Positions 24,671 to 34,551 are shown, numbered from the stretch's first letter. The stretch: DNA of 64,000 nt from Hujiaoplasma nucleasis (GCF_013745115.1 NZ_CP051151.1:1364001-1428000); one strand, 5' to 3'. Translations and numbers: made by a program. The notes: generated by a model not told the origin, from the sequence alone.

Positions 24671-26419
24671 ATGAATAATAAAGTTTATTCAATTAATGGA
24701 CCAGTTGTTAAAGTTAAGAATGCAAGTAATTTCCAAATCATGGAAATGGTTTTTGTAGGTAAAGATCGTTTACTTGGTGAAGTTATTTCAATTAGTGATG
24801 ATTTTACCGTGATTCAAGTTTATGAATCAACCGTAGGTTTAAAACCTGGTGAAGAGATCATCGCCACAGGAGAAAGTATTTCTGTAACTTTAGGACCTGG
24901 ATTATTAACCAATATTTTTGATGGTATCCAAAGACCATTGAAACAAATATATGACCGAGAAGGTCAATTTATAAAAGCAGGAACAGATGTTGATATCTTA
25001 GATTTTAATAAATCATGGGATGTTCATTTCACTGTTAAAGTTGGTGACCAAGTTGAATTTGGTCAGATTTTTGGTGAAATTCAAGAGACTTCTTTAATAA
25101 AACACCGCTTATTAGTACCTAAGGGTAAAGATGGTGTAGTTAAGTCTATTAAAGAAGATGGGTCATATAAGTTAAAAGATGTCTTAATGGTTGTTGAAGA
25201 TAAATATGGAAATACCCATGAACTTAACATGATACAACGTTGGCCAATTAAAAAACCAAGACCTACAAAAGAAAGATTGCCTTTATCTATTCCTTTAGTG
25301 AGTGGACAGAGGGTTATTGATACTATGTTCCCTATAGCCAAAGGTGGTACTGCTGGTGTTCCTGGGGGATTTGGTACAGGGAAAACCATGATGCAACATC
25401 AATTTGCGAAATGGTGTGATGCAGATATTATTGTCTATATCGGTTGTGGAGAACGTGGTAATGAGATGACTCAAACTTTAGAAGAATTCTCTGAACTTAT
25501 CGACCCTAAATCAAATAAACCTTTAATTGAAAGAACAGTTTTGATTGCTAATACATCAAATATGCCAGTTGCTGCTAGGGAAGCTAGTATTTATACTGGT
25601 GTTGCTATTGCAGAATACTATAGAGACATGGGTTACCATGTTGCTGTGATGGCTGACTCAACAAGTCGTTGGGCTGAAGCCTTAAGAGAGATCAGTGGGC
25701 GTTTGGAAGAAATGCCTGCAGAAGAAGGGTTTCCTGCTTACTTACCAAGTAGGATTGCTCAATTCTACGAACGTGCTGGTTATATGAACACCATGAGTGA
25801 TTTAAGGGGTTCTGTTTCTATTATTGGGGCAATATCTCCACAAGGTTCTGACTTCTCTGAACCTGTGACTCAAAACACAAAAAGATTTGTAAGATGTTTC
25901 TGGGCTTTAGATAAAGAGTTAGCTTATGCAAGACATTACGCTGCTATTAACTGGAATCTATCTTATTCTGAATATATTAACGATTTATCAAAATGGTATA
26001 ACAAGCAAGTTGGGGTTGAGTTTTTAGAATCTAGACAAAAATTCATACAAATTCTTGCTGAAGAAAATAAACTAATGGAAATTGTTAAGTTGATTGGTAA
26101 AGATGTTTTACCAGACAATCAAAAATTAATTTTAGAAATAGCTAGGGTTATTAGAGTAGGTTACTTACAACAAAATGCTTTCCATAAAGATGATACTTTT
26201 GTTCCATTAGAAAAACAGTTAATGATGATGAATTTAATCTTGTATTTACAAAAAGAAGCCACAAGAATTATTAAACAAGGTAAAGCATTTAGCTTGTTGG
26301 TAAAATCTAATGTTTTCGAAAAAGTGATTAAAATTAAATATGAAGTACCTAATGATCAACTTGTTTTGTTTGATAATTACTATAAAATGATTGACGAAGC
26401 ATTACACGCCATAAAATAG
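24671..26419 (+). CDS. atpA: V-type ATPase catalytic subunit A
   Basis: 582 aa. Walker A is [10 protein letters not shown] (about 237-246); the GERGNEM loop and [19 protein letters not shown] follow, the latter carrying the Walker B region and catalytic contacts. The non-homologous insert typical of A subunits lies between the N-terminal barrel and the nucleotide domain. It hydrolyses or makes ATP. All key residues are present. Eleven bases separate it from subunit B. Confidence 0.98.
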   Translation: MNNKVYSINGPVVKVKNASNFQIMEMVFVGKDRLLGEVISISDDFTVIQVYESTVGLKPGEEIIATGESISVTLGPGLLTNIFDGIQRPLKQIYDREGQFIKAGTDVDILDFNKSWDVHFTVKVGDQVEFGQIFGEIQETSLIKHRLLVPKGKDGVVKSIKEDGSYKLKDVLMVVEDKYGNTHELNMIQRWPIKKPRPTKERLPLSIPLVSGQRVIDTMFPIAKGGTAGVPGGFGTGKTMMQHQFAKWCDADIIVYIGCGERGNEMTQTLEEFSELIDPKSNKPLIERTVLIANTSNMPVAAREASIYTGVAIAEYYRDMGYHVAVMADSTSRWAEALREISGRLEEMPAEEGFPAYLPSRIAQFYERAGYMNTMSDLRGSVSIIGAISPQGSDFSEPVTQNTKRFVRCFWALDKELAYARHYAAINWNLSYSEYINDLSKWYNKQVGVEFLESRQKFIQILAEENKLMEIVKLIGKDVLPDNQKLILEIARVIRVGYLQQNAFHKDDTFVPLEKQLMMMNLILYLQKEATRIIKQGKAFSLLVKSNVFEKVIKIKYEVPNDQLVLFDNYYKMIDEALHAIK

Positions 26420-26430
26420 GAGGTTATACT

Positions 26431-27870
26431 GTGAATTTACAATATATAGGTTTAAAAGAAATCAATGGTCCATTAATTTTCTTGAACCATGTAAAGGGTA
26501 TATCCTTTGAAGAGATGGTTGAAATTAAATTAGATGATGGATCTGTTAGACATGGTCGTGTTGTTGAAATTAAAGGCGATATGGTTGCTATATTGGTCTT
26601 TGAAGGAACCCATGATTTGTCATTAAAAAATACGACTATTAAGTTTTTAGGACATTCTATGGAAATTGGTTTGTCTGAGAATGTATTGGGTAGAGTTTTC
26701 AATGGTTTAGCTGAACCTATTGATGATTTAGGCCATGTTTATGTAGATAAGTTTTTTGATATTAATGGGTCAGCTTTAAATCCAGTTGCTAGAGTTTATC
26801 CAAGAGACTATATTAATACAGGAATTTCTTCTATTGATGGTTTGACAACTTTAATTAGAGGACAAAAATTACCAATATTCTCTGGTTCTGGGATGCCTCA
26901 TAATGATTTGGCTGTTCAAATTGTTCAACAAGCCAAATTATCTGATGAGAAGAAAGAAAAATTTGCGATTATATTTGCTGCCATGGGCGTGACTAATGAT
27001 GTAGCAAATTACTTTAAAAAATCTTTTGAAGAAGCAGGTGTTTTTGATAAAGTTGCAATGTACTTAAATTTAGCTGATGACCCAATTATTGAAAGAATTT
27101 TAACACCTAGATGCGCTTTAACAGCGGCTGAATATTTAGCTTATGAAAGAGACTATCATGTCTTGGTTGTGATGACTGACATGACTTCTTATTGTGAAGC
27201 TTTAAGAGAGTTTTCTTCATCTAAGGGTGAAATTCCCGGTCGTAAAGGATATCCAGGTTATTTATATTCTGATTTAGCTTCTTTATTTGAAAGAGCAGGT
27301 ATTATTAGAAATGCTAAAGGATCAGTAACTCAAATACCAATTTTATCAATGCCTAATGATGATATTACTCATCCTATCCCTGACTTAACAGGCTATATTA
27401 CTGAAGGTCAAATAGTATTAGATAGGGAATTACATCAAAGAGGAGTATATCCACCTATAGGCGTTTTACCATCATTATCTCGTTTGATGAAAGATGGTAT
27501 CGGTCAGGGTTATACAAGAGAAGACCACCAACCAATGATGAACCAATTGTTTGCATCATATGCAAGAGTTATGGATGCTAGATCACTAGCATCAGTTATT
27601 GGTGAAGATGAATTATCTCCTGTTGATAAATTATATATGGTTTTCGGTCGATTATTTGAAAATCATTTTATTTCTCAAGGAAAAAAGAATCGCTCTATTA
27701 TTGATACTTTAGATTTAGGTTGGAGATTATTATCGTTCCTTCCTAAAGAAGAGTTAGACAGAACTGATGAAATGATTTTAGATCGTTTTTACAATCATGA
27801 AGATGCCCTAGTTTATTTTAATATTGAAGAAGATGTAATCATAAAAGAGTTAAATAAAGAAGGTCGTTAA
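26431..27870 (+). CDS. atpB: V-type ATPase subunit B
   Basis: 479 aa. It is homologous to A but has a degenerate P-loop ([16 protein letters not shown] near residue 150 instead of GxGKT), as expected for the non-catalytic subunit. [21 protein letters not shown] and [16 protein letters not shown] are family landmarks, the first with the arginine finger region. GTG start with TAGGAGG upstream. Confidence 0.98.
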   Translation: MNLQYIGLKEINGPLIFLNHVKGISFEEMVEIKLDDGSVRHGRVVEIKGDMVAILVFEGTHDLSLKNTTIKFLGHSMEIGLSENVLGRVFNGLAEPIDDLGHVYVDKFFDINGSALNPVARVYPRDYINTGISSIDGLTTLIRGQKLPIFSGSGMPHNDLAVQIVQQAKLSDEKKEKFAIIFAAMGVTNDVANYFKKSFEEAGVFDKVAMYLNLADDPIIERILTPRCALTAAEYLAYERDYHVLVVMTDMTSYCEALREFSSSKGEIPGRKGYPGYLYSDLASLFERAGIIRNAKGSVTQIPILSMPNDDITHPIPDLTGYITEGQIVLDRELHQRGVYPPIGVLPSLSRLMKDGIGQGYTREDHQPMMNQLFASYARVMDARSLASVIGEDELSPVDKLYMVFGRLFENHFISQGKKNRSIIDTLDLGWRLLSFLPKEELDRTDEMILDRFYNHEDALVYFNIEEDVIIKELNKEGR

Positions 27871-27872
27871 TT

Positions 27873-28490
27873 ATGGCTAATAAACAAGTCTTTCCTACAA
27901 AAGGGAATTTATTGGCGCTTCAAAAATCAGTGAAATTAGCTCAATTAGGTTATGAATTAATGGATAAGAAAAGAAATATTCTTATTCGTGAAATGATGGA
28001 ACAAATCGAAAAAGTAAGATCTTTAAGAGATGAGATAGCGGATATTTTTAAAAAAGCCTATTTCACTTTACAAGAAGCAAATATCACATTGGGTGTTATT
28101 GAGGATATAGCTAAAGCTATTCCTATTGATAATCATTTAGACATTACTTATCGATCAGTCATGGGTGTTGAGATACCCAAAGTTTTATATAATCATGAGA
28201 AAGTATCTTTAAGATATGGTATTTCAAATACCAACACTAAATTTGACTATGCTTATAAATCATTCTTGAAAGTTAGAGATTTAATTCTTATTTTAGCAGA
28301 AGTTGATAATGCATTATATAGACTAGCTGACGCTATTAGAAAGTCTAGAAAAAGAGCAAATGCATTAAAAAACATTGTAATTCCTGATTATAAAACTAAA
28401 ATTAAGTTTATTAGTGATACTTTAGAAGAAAGAGAAAGAGAAGAGTTTTCTCGAAGAAAAATTATTAAGTCCAATCAAGAAAACAAATAA
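27873..28490 (+). CDS. atpD: V-type ATPase shaft subunit D
   Basis: 205 aa, two long helices that form the rotating shaft. The N-terminal PTKGNLLALQKSVKLAQLGY and the C-terminal ADAIRKSRKRANALKNIVIP are both standard. It is the last of nine genes, in the order G/H-C-I-K-F-E-A-B-D, so the complete enzyme is encoded here. Confidence 0.95.
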   Translation: MANKQVFPTKGNLLALQKSVKLAQLGYELMDKKRNILIREMMEQIEKVRSLRDEIADIFKKAYFTLQEANITLGVIEDIAKAIPIDNHLDITYRSVMGVEIPKVLYNHEKVSLRYGISNTNTKFDYAYKSFLKVRDLILILAEVDNALYRLADAIRKSRKRANALKNIVIPDYKTKIKFISDTLEEREREEFSRRKIIKSNQENK

Positions 28491-28495
28491 AAAAC

Positions 28496-28524
28496 TTGAC
28501 TAATTAGCCAAAATATAAGATAAT
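28496..28524 (+). promoter_or_regulatory. Promoter of tRNA-Trp
   Basis: TTGACT (28496-28501), 17 bases, GATAAT (28519-28524). An inverted pair TAGCCAAA / TTTGGCTA flanks the -10 and could form a weak terminator for the V-ATPase transcript. Confidence 0.7.
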
Positions 28525-28539
28525 GATATTTGGCTATTT

Positions 28540-28614
28540 AGGGGTGTGGTGTCAACGGTAGCACAGCGGTCTCCAAAACCGTTAGTACGGGTTCGAATCC
28601 TGTCACCCCTGCCA
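28540..28614 (+). tRNA. tRNA-Trp (CCA)
   Basis: Acceptor AGGGGTG/CACCCCT, anticodon loop CTCCAAA (anticodon CCA), discriminator G and encoded CCA. No TCA-anticodon tryptophan tRNA is seen, in line with TGA being a stop here. Confidence 0.95.
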
Positions 28615-28622
28615 ATATAAAA

Positions 28623-28735
28623 TGATGTGGCTTCCAAAAGTTGGAGATATGGTATTTAAAACCATATACTTTAATCAAGGGAGCCTTTTTTATATGAGAA
28701 CAACATTAAAAGAAAAGATAGAAATGTGCGAAGAG
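28623..28735 (+). mobile_element. Left-end fragment of an IS3-family element
   Basis: About 113 bases closely matching the left end of the element at 42908 (same TGGCTTCC, AAAAGTTGGAGATATGG and GGGAGCCTTTTTTATATG blocks), including the start of orfA, which breaks off after GAAGAG. It begins eight bases after the CCA of tRNA-Trp, the same distance as the full element has from tRNA-Leu. Confidence 0.85.
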
Positions 28736-28841
28736 TAGCTAATCAAATTATTCAATTATAATTATCAATTTTGTCATTGTTTAGTTAATCTGTTTAATAT
28801 ATAATTAGTTAAATGCAATATTATTTTGGAGGATTTTTTTT

Positions 28842-30230
28842 ATGAAAAAATATTTGTTACTTTTTTCTTTTTTATTTGTTCTATTTACTTTAGGCTGTGA
28901 AGGACTATCAACAGAGGAACTTACAGAAGCTCCAACAGAAGAGTCGACTGAAGCACCTACAGAGGAGCCAACAAATGAGCTAACAGAGGAACCTACAACT
29001 GAAGAGCCAACTACAGAAGAGCCAACTACAGAAGAGCCAACTACAGAAGAACCAACAACAGAGGAAAATGATAGTCAAATTATCAATCAAGTGATTGTTG
29101 ATAATGACATGATGAAAATTACTATTCTTGAAGCATATGAAGATAGTATCTGGGGATATACTTTAAAGATATATCATGAAAATAAGTCTGATATGAAACT
29201 TATGTTTGCTTTAGATGATGTAATAGTGAATGGATATGTTATTAGTGCTTTATGGGCCAATTCACTTCCTGCGGGTGCTAAAGCTACTGAAACAATTAAC
29301 TTGTCTTCATCAGATATGGAGGATTCAGGAATAACTTCTGTGGATAAAATAGATTTATATATGAGAGTATATGACTATGATGATTGGATGGCTGATAATT
29401 TAATCAATGATATTTATACTATATATCCAACTGGACTAACTGAAGAAGAAATCATATCTCCTGAGAGACCATCAAGTGATAATGAGTATATTCTTGTTGA
29501 TAACGAAGATTTGACATTTATAATTATTGAAACGTATGATGATAGTATTTGGGGTTATAGTCTAAAAGTCTATCTTGAAAATAAGACTAATTCTGAACTT
29601 ATGTTTGCCTTGGATGATGTTTTGGTTAATGGATATGTAATTAGCTCTCTATGGGCAAATTCAGTCCATGCTGGTGTAAAAGATATTGATGAAATTAGCT
29701 TGTCTTCATTAGATATGGAGGATTCAGGGTTAACATCGGTGGATAAAGTAGATTTGTATATGAGAGTATATGACTATAATGATTGGATGGCTGATGATTT
29801 AATCAATGATATTTATACTATATATCCAACCGGACTAACAGAAGAAGAAATCATATCTCCTGAGAGACCATCAAGTGATAATGAGTATCTAGTGGTTGAT
29901 AACGAAGATTTTAAATTTATTATTATTGAAACCTATGATGATAGTATTTGGGGTTATAGTCTAAAAGTCTACCTTGAAAACAATACAGATTCTATACTTA
30001 TGTTTACATGGGAAGATGTTTTGGTAAATGATATTGCGATTGATCCTTTTTGGGCAAAGGAATTGGTACCTAATAGCAAAGCTGTTATCTCAATAAGTTT
30101 CCTTGAATCTGTTTTTGAAGAAAATGGTATTGAGATTGTGGATAAAATAGATTTTATACTAAAAATTTATGATTCAATGGATTGGATGGCTGATGATTTA
30201 ATAAATTCATCATTTATATATAGACCATAA
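28842..30230 (+). CDS. Surface lipoprotein with three tandem repeat domains
   Basis: 462 aa. A signal peptide ends in the lipobox LFTLGC (lipidation at Cys19). Residues 20-75 are a Thr/Glu/Pro spacer made mostly of TEEP units, encoded by near-identical 15-base repeats. Then come three copies of a roughly 120-residue domain (from about 85, 212 and 338), each with DSIWGY, an NGYVIS-like strand and YDxxDWMAD; copies 1 and 2 are nearly identical in DNA. The domain resembles small immunoglobulin-like or DUF-type lipoprotein domains, but I cannot name it. Likely anchored outside the cell; function unknown. GGAGGA precedes the ATG. Confidence 0.8.
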   Translation: MKKYLLLFSFLFVLFTLGCEGLSTEELTEAPTEESTEAPTEEPTNELTEEPTTEEPTTEEPTTEEPTTEEPTTEENDSQIINQVIVDNDMMKITILEAYEDSIWGYTLKIYHENKSDMKLMFALDDVIVNGYVISALWANSLPAGAKATETINLSSSDMEDSGITSVDKIDLYMRVYDYDDWMADNLINDIYTIYPTGLTEEEIISPERPSSDNEYILVDNEDLTFIIIETYDDSIWGYSLKVYLENKTNSELMFALDDVLVNGYVISSLWANSVHAGVKDIDEISLSSLDMEDSGLTSVDKVDLYMRVYDYNDWMADDLINDIYTIYPTGLTEEEIISPERPSSDNEYLVVDNEDFKFIIIETYDDSIWGYSLKVYLENNTDSILMFTWEDVLVNDIAIDPFWAKELVPNSKAVISISFLESVFEENGIEIVDKIDFILKIYDSMDWMADDLINSSFIYRP

Positions 30231-30330
30231 ATTAAAAAATAATTTTGTAATTCAAAATTACAATATTATTTGCGTTTTTTATAATTTTTTATGAATGTGA
30301 TGGTTACTTTCTATTAAAGATATTTATATT

Positions 30331-30364
30331 ACAACCAAGCTATTATTTTGCTTGGTTGTTTTTT
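30331..30364 (+). terminator. Terminator of the repeat lipoprotein gene
   Basis: ACAACCAAGC (30331-30340) / GCTTGGTTGT (30350-30359) and a run of six T. The 100 bases before it hold nothing recognisable. Confidence 0.9.
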
Positions 30365-30471
30365 AGAAAGATGAATGGAACTTAATTTCTTTTGAGAAGT
30401 TTTATTCAAAATATTGTATATATTTATAGGTTATTATTGAAAATTTCAATATTATGCTTAATTGGAGGTTT

Positions 30472-30555
30472 ATGAAAGATTTAATTCATATTATTTTAGG
30501 TGTTTTTGTATTAGCAATTATATACTTCGCTTATGCAAAAAATGATAAAGGTTAA
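30472..30555 (+). CDS. 27-aa membrane peptide or start of a split gene
   Basis: ATG 30472 behind TTGGAGG, 27 codons to TAA. The peptide is one membrane helix (LIHIILGVFVLAIIYFAYA) and ends KNDKG. The next hydrophobic frame opens immediately after it in the -1 register and continues smoothly (KLVSFVILASLGLTMV), so one base may have been lost from a single gene of about 105 codons. Confidence 0.4.
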   Translation: MKDLIHIILGVFVLAIIYFAYAKNDKG

Positions 30556-30596
30556 AACTTGTTTCTTTTGTTATACTTGCGTCATTAGGACTTACC

Positions 30597-30818
30597 ATGG
30601 TCTTATCTGGCATGTCTGGACTGATAGCCGATATAGATTTTCTAAGTTTTTATGTTAAAATTCTAAATGGTGTTCAAAGTATAGTCGTATATATTAAACT
30701 TGGACTGATTGTGTTTATTGTTTTATTCTCTACATTTAAAACAAAGAATAAACTTATCCTAATTTCGACAATTGGATATGTTGTTCTAACTTTATTGTTA
30801 GATTTTGGCGTATTTTAA
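30597..30818 (+). CDS. Small membrane protein, possibly the 3' part of a split gene
   Basis: 73 aa with about two membrane segments (35-52 and 55-72). No ribosome binding site precedes ATG 30597, and coding-like hydrophobic sequence extends upstream in frame to 30549 without a start codon. That supports a frameshift joining it to the 30472 peptide. No family is recognised. Confidence 0.4.
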   Translation: MVLSGMSGLIADIDFLSFYVKILNGVQSIVVYIKLGLIVFIVLFSTFKTKNKLILISTIGYVVLTLLLDFGVF

Positions 30819-30835
30819 TCAATTTTATTATAATG

Positions 30836-30864
30836 ACACCTCTATTAATAAAGAGGTGTTTTTT
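30836..30864 (+). terminator. Terminator after the small membrane gene
   Basis: ACACCTCT (30836-30843) / AGAGGTGT (30852-30859) plus six T. Confidence 0.9.
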
Positions 30865-30992
30865 AATAGAGTAATGATTGAAAAGCTTTATGATTGTGAT
30901 ACAATAATAAATAAGGGTTTCATTCAATCATTCTATTTATAATATTAAATTTTTTATTTTTGATGTTATAGAATAGAAAAATCACAAAAAAA

Positions 30993-31030
30993 GGAGAGTT
31001 ATATTTAATTAAATTAAATATACAAAGACT
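30993..31030 (+). promoter_or_regulatory. Leader with a hairpin between ribosome binding site and start codon
   Basis: AAGGAGAG ends at 30998, 32 bases before ATG 31031, too far for normal use. Between them, 31000-31010 and 31012-31022 form a perfect inverted repeat (TATATTTAATT and its complement) around A31011. Folding it leaves about nine unpaired bases between site and start, the normal spacing. The same palindrome could instead be an operator. Confidence 0.55.
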
Positions 31031-32395
31031 ATGTACGCAAAAAATATTTGGAAAAATGCAGATGTAAAGAAAGTAAAAGAAATAATGGATTTTAATGAGG
31101 GATATAAGTCTTATATCTCATTGGGAAAAACTGAAAGATTATGTGTGAATGAATCAGTAAAAATTGCTGAAGAAGCAGGATATAAAGATTTATCTGCTTT
31201 TAAATCATTGAAAAAAGGTGATAAAATCTATGCCGTCAATAAAAACAAGAATATTGTTTTATTTGTTATTGGTGAAAAAGATATCACTGAAGGAATAAGA
31301 ATATTAGGTGCTCACATTGATTCACCTAGATTAGATGTAAAACAAAATCCTTTATACGAAAAAGAAGAATTTGCTATATTAGATACTCATTATTATGGTG
31401 GAATCAAAAAATATCAATGGGTAACAATTCCTTTAGCTATTCATGGTGTTGTATGTAAAAAGGATGGAACCACTATTACAATTAATATTGGTGAAGATGA
31501 TAATGATCCGGTATTAGGTATTACAGATTTATTGGTTCATTTATCTGCTGATCAAATGAAAAAAACAGCTAGTCTTGTCATTGAAGGCGAAAATTTAGAT
31601 GTTACTTTTGGTAATATACCTTTAAAAGATGAAGAAAAAGACGCTGCTAAAGCTAATATTCTGAAGTTATTAAAAGAAAAATATAATATTGAAGAAGAAG
31701 ATTTTATTTCTTCTGAGTTAGAATTAGTGCCTGCGGGTAAGGCTAGAGATTATGGTTTAGATCGTTCTATGGTTGCTGGTTATGGACATGATGATAGGGT
31801 GTGTGCTTATACATCTTTAAAAGCTGTCATAGATATTGAAAATCCTGAATATACTGCTTGCTGTATATTAGTGGATAAAGAAGAAATCGGTAGTGTTGGT
31901 GCAACTGGAGCTTCTTCTTTATTCTTTGAGAATGTTGTTGCTCAATTATTATCTTTGACAGGTAAAACTTCTTATTTAGATTTAAAAACAACCATGACAA
32001 ATTCAAACATGTTATCATCTGATGTATCAGCTGCCTTAGACCCATTATATTTATCAGTTTCTGATAAAAACAATAATGCTAAATTTTCTTATGGAGTAGT
32101 ATTTAATAAATACACAGGTTCTAGAGGTAAAAGCGGTTCGAACGATGCTGAACCAGAATACATAGCATGGATAAGAAGAATCATGGATGAAAATAACATT
32201 CACTACCAAACAAGTGAACTTGGTAAAGTTGACCAAGGTGGCGGTGGGACTATCGCTTATATTCTTGGAGAATATAACATGAATGTTATTGATGCTGGTG
32301 TGGCTGTGTTAAATATGCATGCACCAATGGAGATTGTTTCAAAAGCTGACGTTTACGAAGCTTACTTAGCTTATAAAACATTCTTAGTTAAATAA
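31031..32395 (+). CDS. M18 family aminopeptidase (aspartyl aminopeptidase type)
   Basis: 454 aa. Metal-site landmarks are GAHIDSPRLDVKQNP (first His and Asp, about 95-109), VDKEEIGSVGATG (Glu pair, about 281-293) and the final NMHAPMEIVSKAD, whose His completes the two-zinc centre. The enzyme removes N-terminal residues, often acidic ones, from peptides in the cytoplasm. It fits an amino-acid fermenter together with the M17 enzyme at 53254. The start is ATG 31031; see the unusual leader upstream. The GNAT gene follows after 17 bases. Confidence 0.93.
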   Translation: MYAKNIWKNADVKKVKEIMDFNEGYKSYISLGKTERLCVNESVKIAEEAGYKDLSAFKSLKKGDKIYAVNKNKNIVLFVIGEKDITEGIRILGAHIDSPRLDVKQNPLYEKEEFAILDTHYYGGIKKYQWVTIPLAIHGVVCKKDGTTITINIGEDDNDPVLGITDLLVHLSADQMKKTASLVIEGENLDVTFGNIPLKDEEKDAAKANILKLLKEKYNIEEEDFISSELELVPAGKARDYGLDRSMVAGYGHDDRVCAYTSLKAVIDIENPEYTACCILVDKEEIGSVGATGASSLFFENVVAQLLSLTGKTSYLDLKTTMTNSNMLSSDVSAALDPLYLSVSDKNNNAKFSYGVVFNKYTGSRGKSGSNDAEPEYIAWIRRIMDENNIHYQTSELGKVDQGGGGTIAYILGEYNMNVIDAGVAVLNMHAPMEIVSKADVYEAYLAYKTFLVK

Positions 32396-32412
32396 TATAA
32401 ACGGGCTATAGA

Positions 32413-32823
32413 ATGAAGGTTATTCTTGCAAAAACACAAAAAGATATCACTGATCATTTCTATGTGAGAGGTATGGTTTTTGTTGTTGAACAAAAGATTG
32501 ATTATGAAATAGAATTTGATGGTTTGGATGGGGAGTGTATTTTGTTTACTGCTTATATAGACGATTTGCCTGTAGGTGCTGCAAGGTTATATAAGAATAA
32601 AGTAGGTAGAGTTGCGACTTTAAAAGCCTTTAGGCAACAAGGTGTTGCATCAGCAATCATGAAGGAAATAGAAAACTATGCCTTAAAACATCAAATGAAG
32701 GAACTCATTCTTCATGCTCAATTGTATGTAAAAGATTTTTATTATAAAAGAGGATATTTGCCAATTGGAGACATATTTCAAGAAGCTGATATAGATCATA
32801 TTAAAATGATTAAGAAGTTATAA
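32413..32823 (+). CDS. GNAT family N-acetyltransferase (ElaA/YjcF-like)
   Basis: 136 aa. The opening (VRGMVFVVEQ, then the acidic EIEFDGLDGE) is typical of the ElaA/YjcF group, and VATLKAFRQQGVASAIMKEI is the acetyl-CoA-binding loop and helix. The acceptor substrate is unknown. It lies 17 bases after the M18 gene and shares a terminator with the opposing HAD gene. Confidence 0.85.
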   Translation: MKVILAKTQKDITDHFYVRGMVFVVEQKIDYEIEFDGLDGECILFTAYIDDLPVGAARLYKNKVGRVATLKAFRQQGVASAIMKEIENYALKHQMKELILHAQLYVKDFYYKRGYLPIGDIFQEADIDHIKMIKKL

Positions 32824-32860
32824 AAAAATACAACATATCAAAATGATATGTTGTATTTTT
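32824..32860. terminator. Bidirectional terminator
   Basis: A 17-bp perfect stem (32824-32840 with 32844-32860), loop AAA, with A and T tracts forming the outer stem. It serves the converging GNAT and HAD genes. Confidence 0.92.
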
Positions 32861-33542
32861 ATAGAATGTTAAATAAATCTTTCAATTTAGTGATTGTGTA
32901 GGTGGGTGAATTATCTAAAGTGTTTTCATTTTTATTAGGGTTAAACCAAATCGTATCAATCCCTGCGTTAAAACCACATTGGATATCTGAAGATAAACTA
33001 TCACCAATAATGATGATATCATCTTTATTGTGATGGTTTATTAGCTTTAGAGTATGATCTATAATTTTAGGATCAGGTTTCATGATTTTTATTTCATCTG
33101 AAATCACTGTTAGTTCAATAAAAGGCTTTAATACTGAGTTTCTAATGCGCTTATTTTGTACTTCTTTAAGCCCATTGGTAACAATGACTATTTTATATTT
33201 CTTTGATAAGTATTCAATGATTTCATATGCATCTTCATATAATATTGAGGCGTTTGCTAGGTATTGAGTATATATATTAGTGAAATTTTGAGGGTCTCCT
33301 TGGATATTGCTTGCTTTCATAAATCTCTTAAATCTCTCGATTTTTAGTTTGTCTTGACTGATTAAACCTTGTTCTAATTCGCGCCAAGTTTCTTCATTCT
33401 TTTCTATATAAATAGGAAACAAAGATGAAAAATCATTTTCTTTACCTATATCATTAAGAAAGTTCTTGAAAGCGATTCTTTCAGATTGATCAAAGTCGAA
33501 TAAAGTTCGATCCGCATCAAAAATTAATAACTTGTAAGCCAA
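32859..33542 (-). CDS. HAD-superfamily hydrolase, YjjG-like nucleotidase
   Basis: 227 aa. Motif I is FDADRTLFDFD (nucleophile Asp9, acid Asp11), motif II VTNG near 117, motif III the Lys in KIMKPDP, motif IV GDSLSSD near 180. The C1 cap helices lie between motifs I and II. The best likeness is YjjG, which dephosphorylates pyrimidine nucleotides, including damaged ones; the alanine in motif I is slightly unusual. It is a single gene with AGGAGG before the start. Confidence 0.88.
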   Translation of the reverse strand: MAYKLLIFDADRTLFDFDQSERIAFKNFLNDIGKENDFSSLFPIYIEKNEETWRELEQGLISQDKLKIERFKRFMKASNIQGDPQNFTNIYTQYLANASILYEDAYEIIEYLSKKYKIVIVTNGLKEVQNKRIRNSVLKPFIELTVISDEIKIMKPDPKIIDHTLKLINHHNKDDIIIIGDSLSSDIQCGFNAGIDTIWFNPNKNENTLDNSPTYTITKLKDLFNIL

Positions 33543-33672
33543 AGTATACCTCCTCTTATTGTATATAGTATAATAGAATTATATGGATTGTGCAATTCTT
33601 TTGATATAAGCAATTAGTATAAAAAGTTTTATTGATATTTTTGCTACAATACGATTACGGAGGTATAAAATC

Positions 33673-34551
33673 TTGAGAAAAGTAGATATCCAAGCGGCTA
33701 TTAATTGGATTGATGGTAAGTTAGAAGATGACTTCAGTTTGAATGAAATAAGCGCATACCTTGGTTATAGTAAATTTCATACAAGCAGAGAATTCAAAGC
33801 CTTTACGGGTAGTACTCTTAAAAGATATATAATGTTGAGAAGACTGACTAAAGCTGCCAAGGATATTCGTGACTTAAACATAAGAATTATTGATGTTGCT
33901 ATTAAGTATGGATTTAATTCACAAGAAGCATTTTCAAGATCGTTTAAGAATACTTTTGGAATTAACCCAGGATTATATCAAAAAGAAAATAAACCAATAA
34001 AGTATTTTCTAAAAAAGGATGTTTTATTTCCTAATAATCTAAATCAAAAAGGAGAATTAATGATGATTAAAGATGAAGAAATCAGAGTTAAGTTAGAAGA
34101 AATAAAGGAACATAAGTTGGTCTTTATTAAAAGAAGTGGGGTCAATAATTATATGGATTTTTGGGAAAAAGTAGACCAAGAGCCTAATATGGATTGTGAT
34201 GAATTACATGGTGTATTTGCTAGTATTCCAGGAAATTATAAAGAGGGTTTTGGTGCTTTTACAGAAGACGGATATTTGTTTGGAAAAGATTGCCCTCTAG
34301 ATTATGATGTATCAATGTATCCTTTTGAGGAGAAAATTATTGATACTCAAAAATATTTAATATTTGAGCATCCTGGACTTTCTGAAGCTGAGTTTGGACA
34401 AGCACTTAAACAGGTTAGAAGAGTAGCTTTAGAGAAGTTTGATTTTAAACTACACGGTTATGAGATAGATGATTCATTCGTAAAAGCTTATGAACATAGT
34501 GGCATGGAAATTTCATATTATTTTATTAGGATACCTTTAAAGAGTAAATAA
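33673..34551 (+). CDS. AraC family regulator with GyrI-like effector domain
   Basis: 292 aa. Residues 1-105 hold the two helix-turn-helix motifs of AraC (NEISAYLGYSKFHTSREFK and the conserved IDVAIKYGFNSQEAFSRSFK). Residues 130-290 match the GyrI-like/AraC effector domain, which binds small drugs or peptides in relatives such as Rob and SoxS-linked proteins. TTG start at 33673 behind GGAGGT. Target genes are unknown; a transporter or resistance function would be usual. Confidence 0.88.
   Translation: MRKVDIQAAINWIDGKLEDDFSLNEISAYLGYSKFHTSREFKAFTGSTLKRYIMLRRLTKAAKDIRDLNIRIIDVAIKYGFNSQEAFSRSFKNTFGINPGLYQKENKPIKYFLKKDVLFPNNLNQKGELMMIKDEEIRVKLEEIKEHKLVFIKRSGVNNYMDFWEKVDQEPNMDCDELHGVFASIPGNYKEGFGAFTEDGYLFGKDCPLDYDVSMYPFEEKIIDTQKYLIFEHPGLSEAEFGQALKQVRRVALEKFDFKLHGYEIDDSFVKAYEHSGMEISYYFIRIPLKSK

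Noticed and set aside
28919-29065. CRISPR-like array of short direct repeats
   Set aside because: The 15-base units are contiguous, in frame, have no spacers and code for a TEEP peptide inside a lipoprotein.
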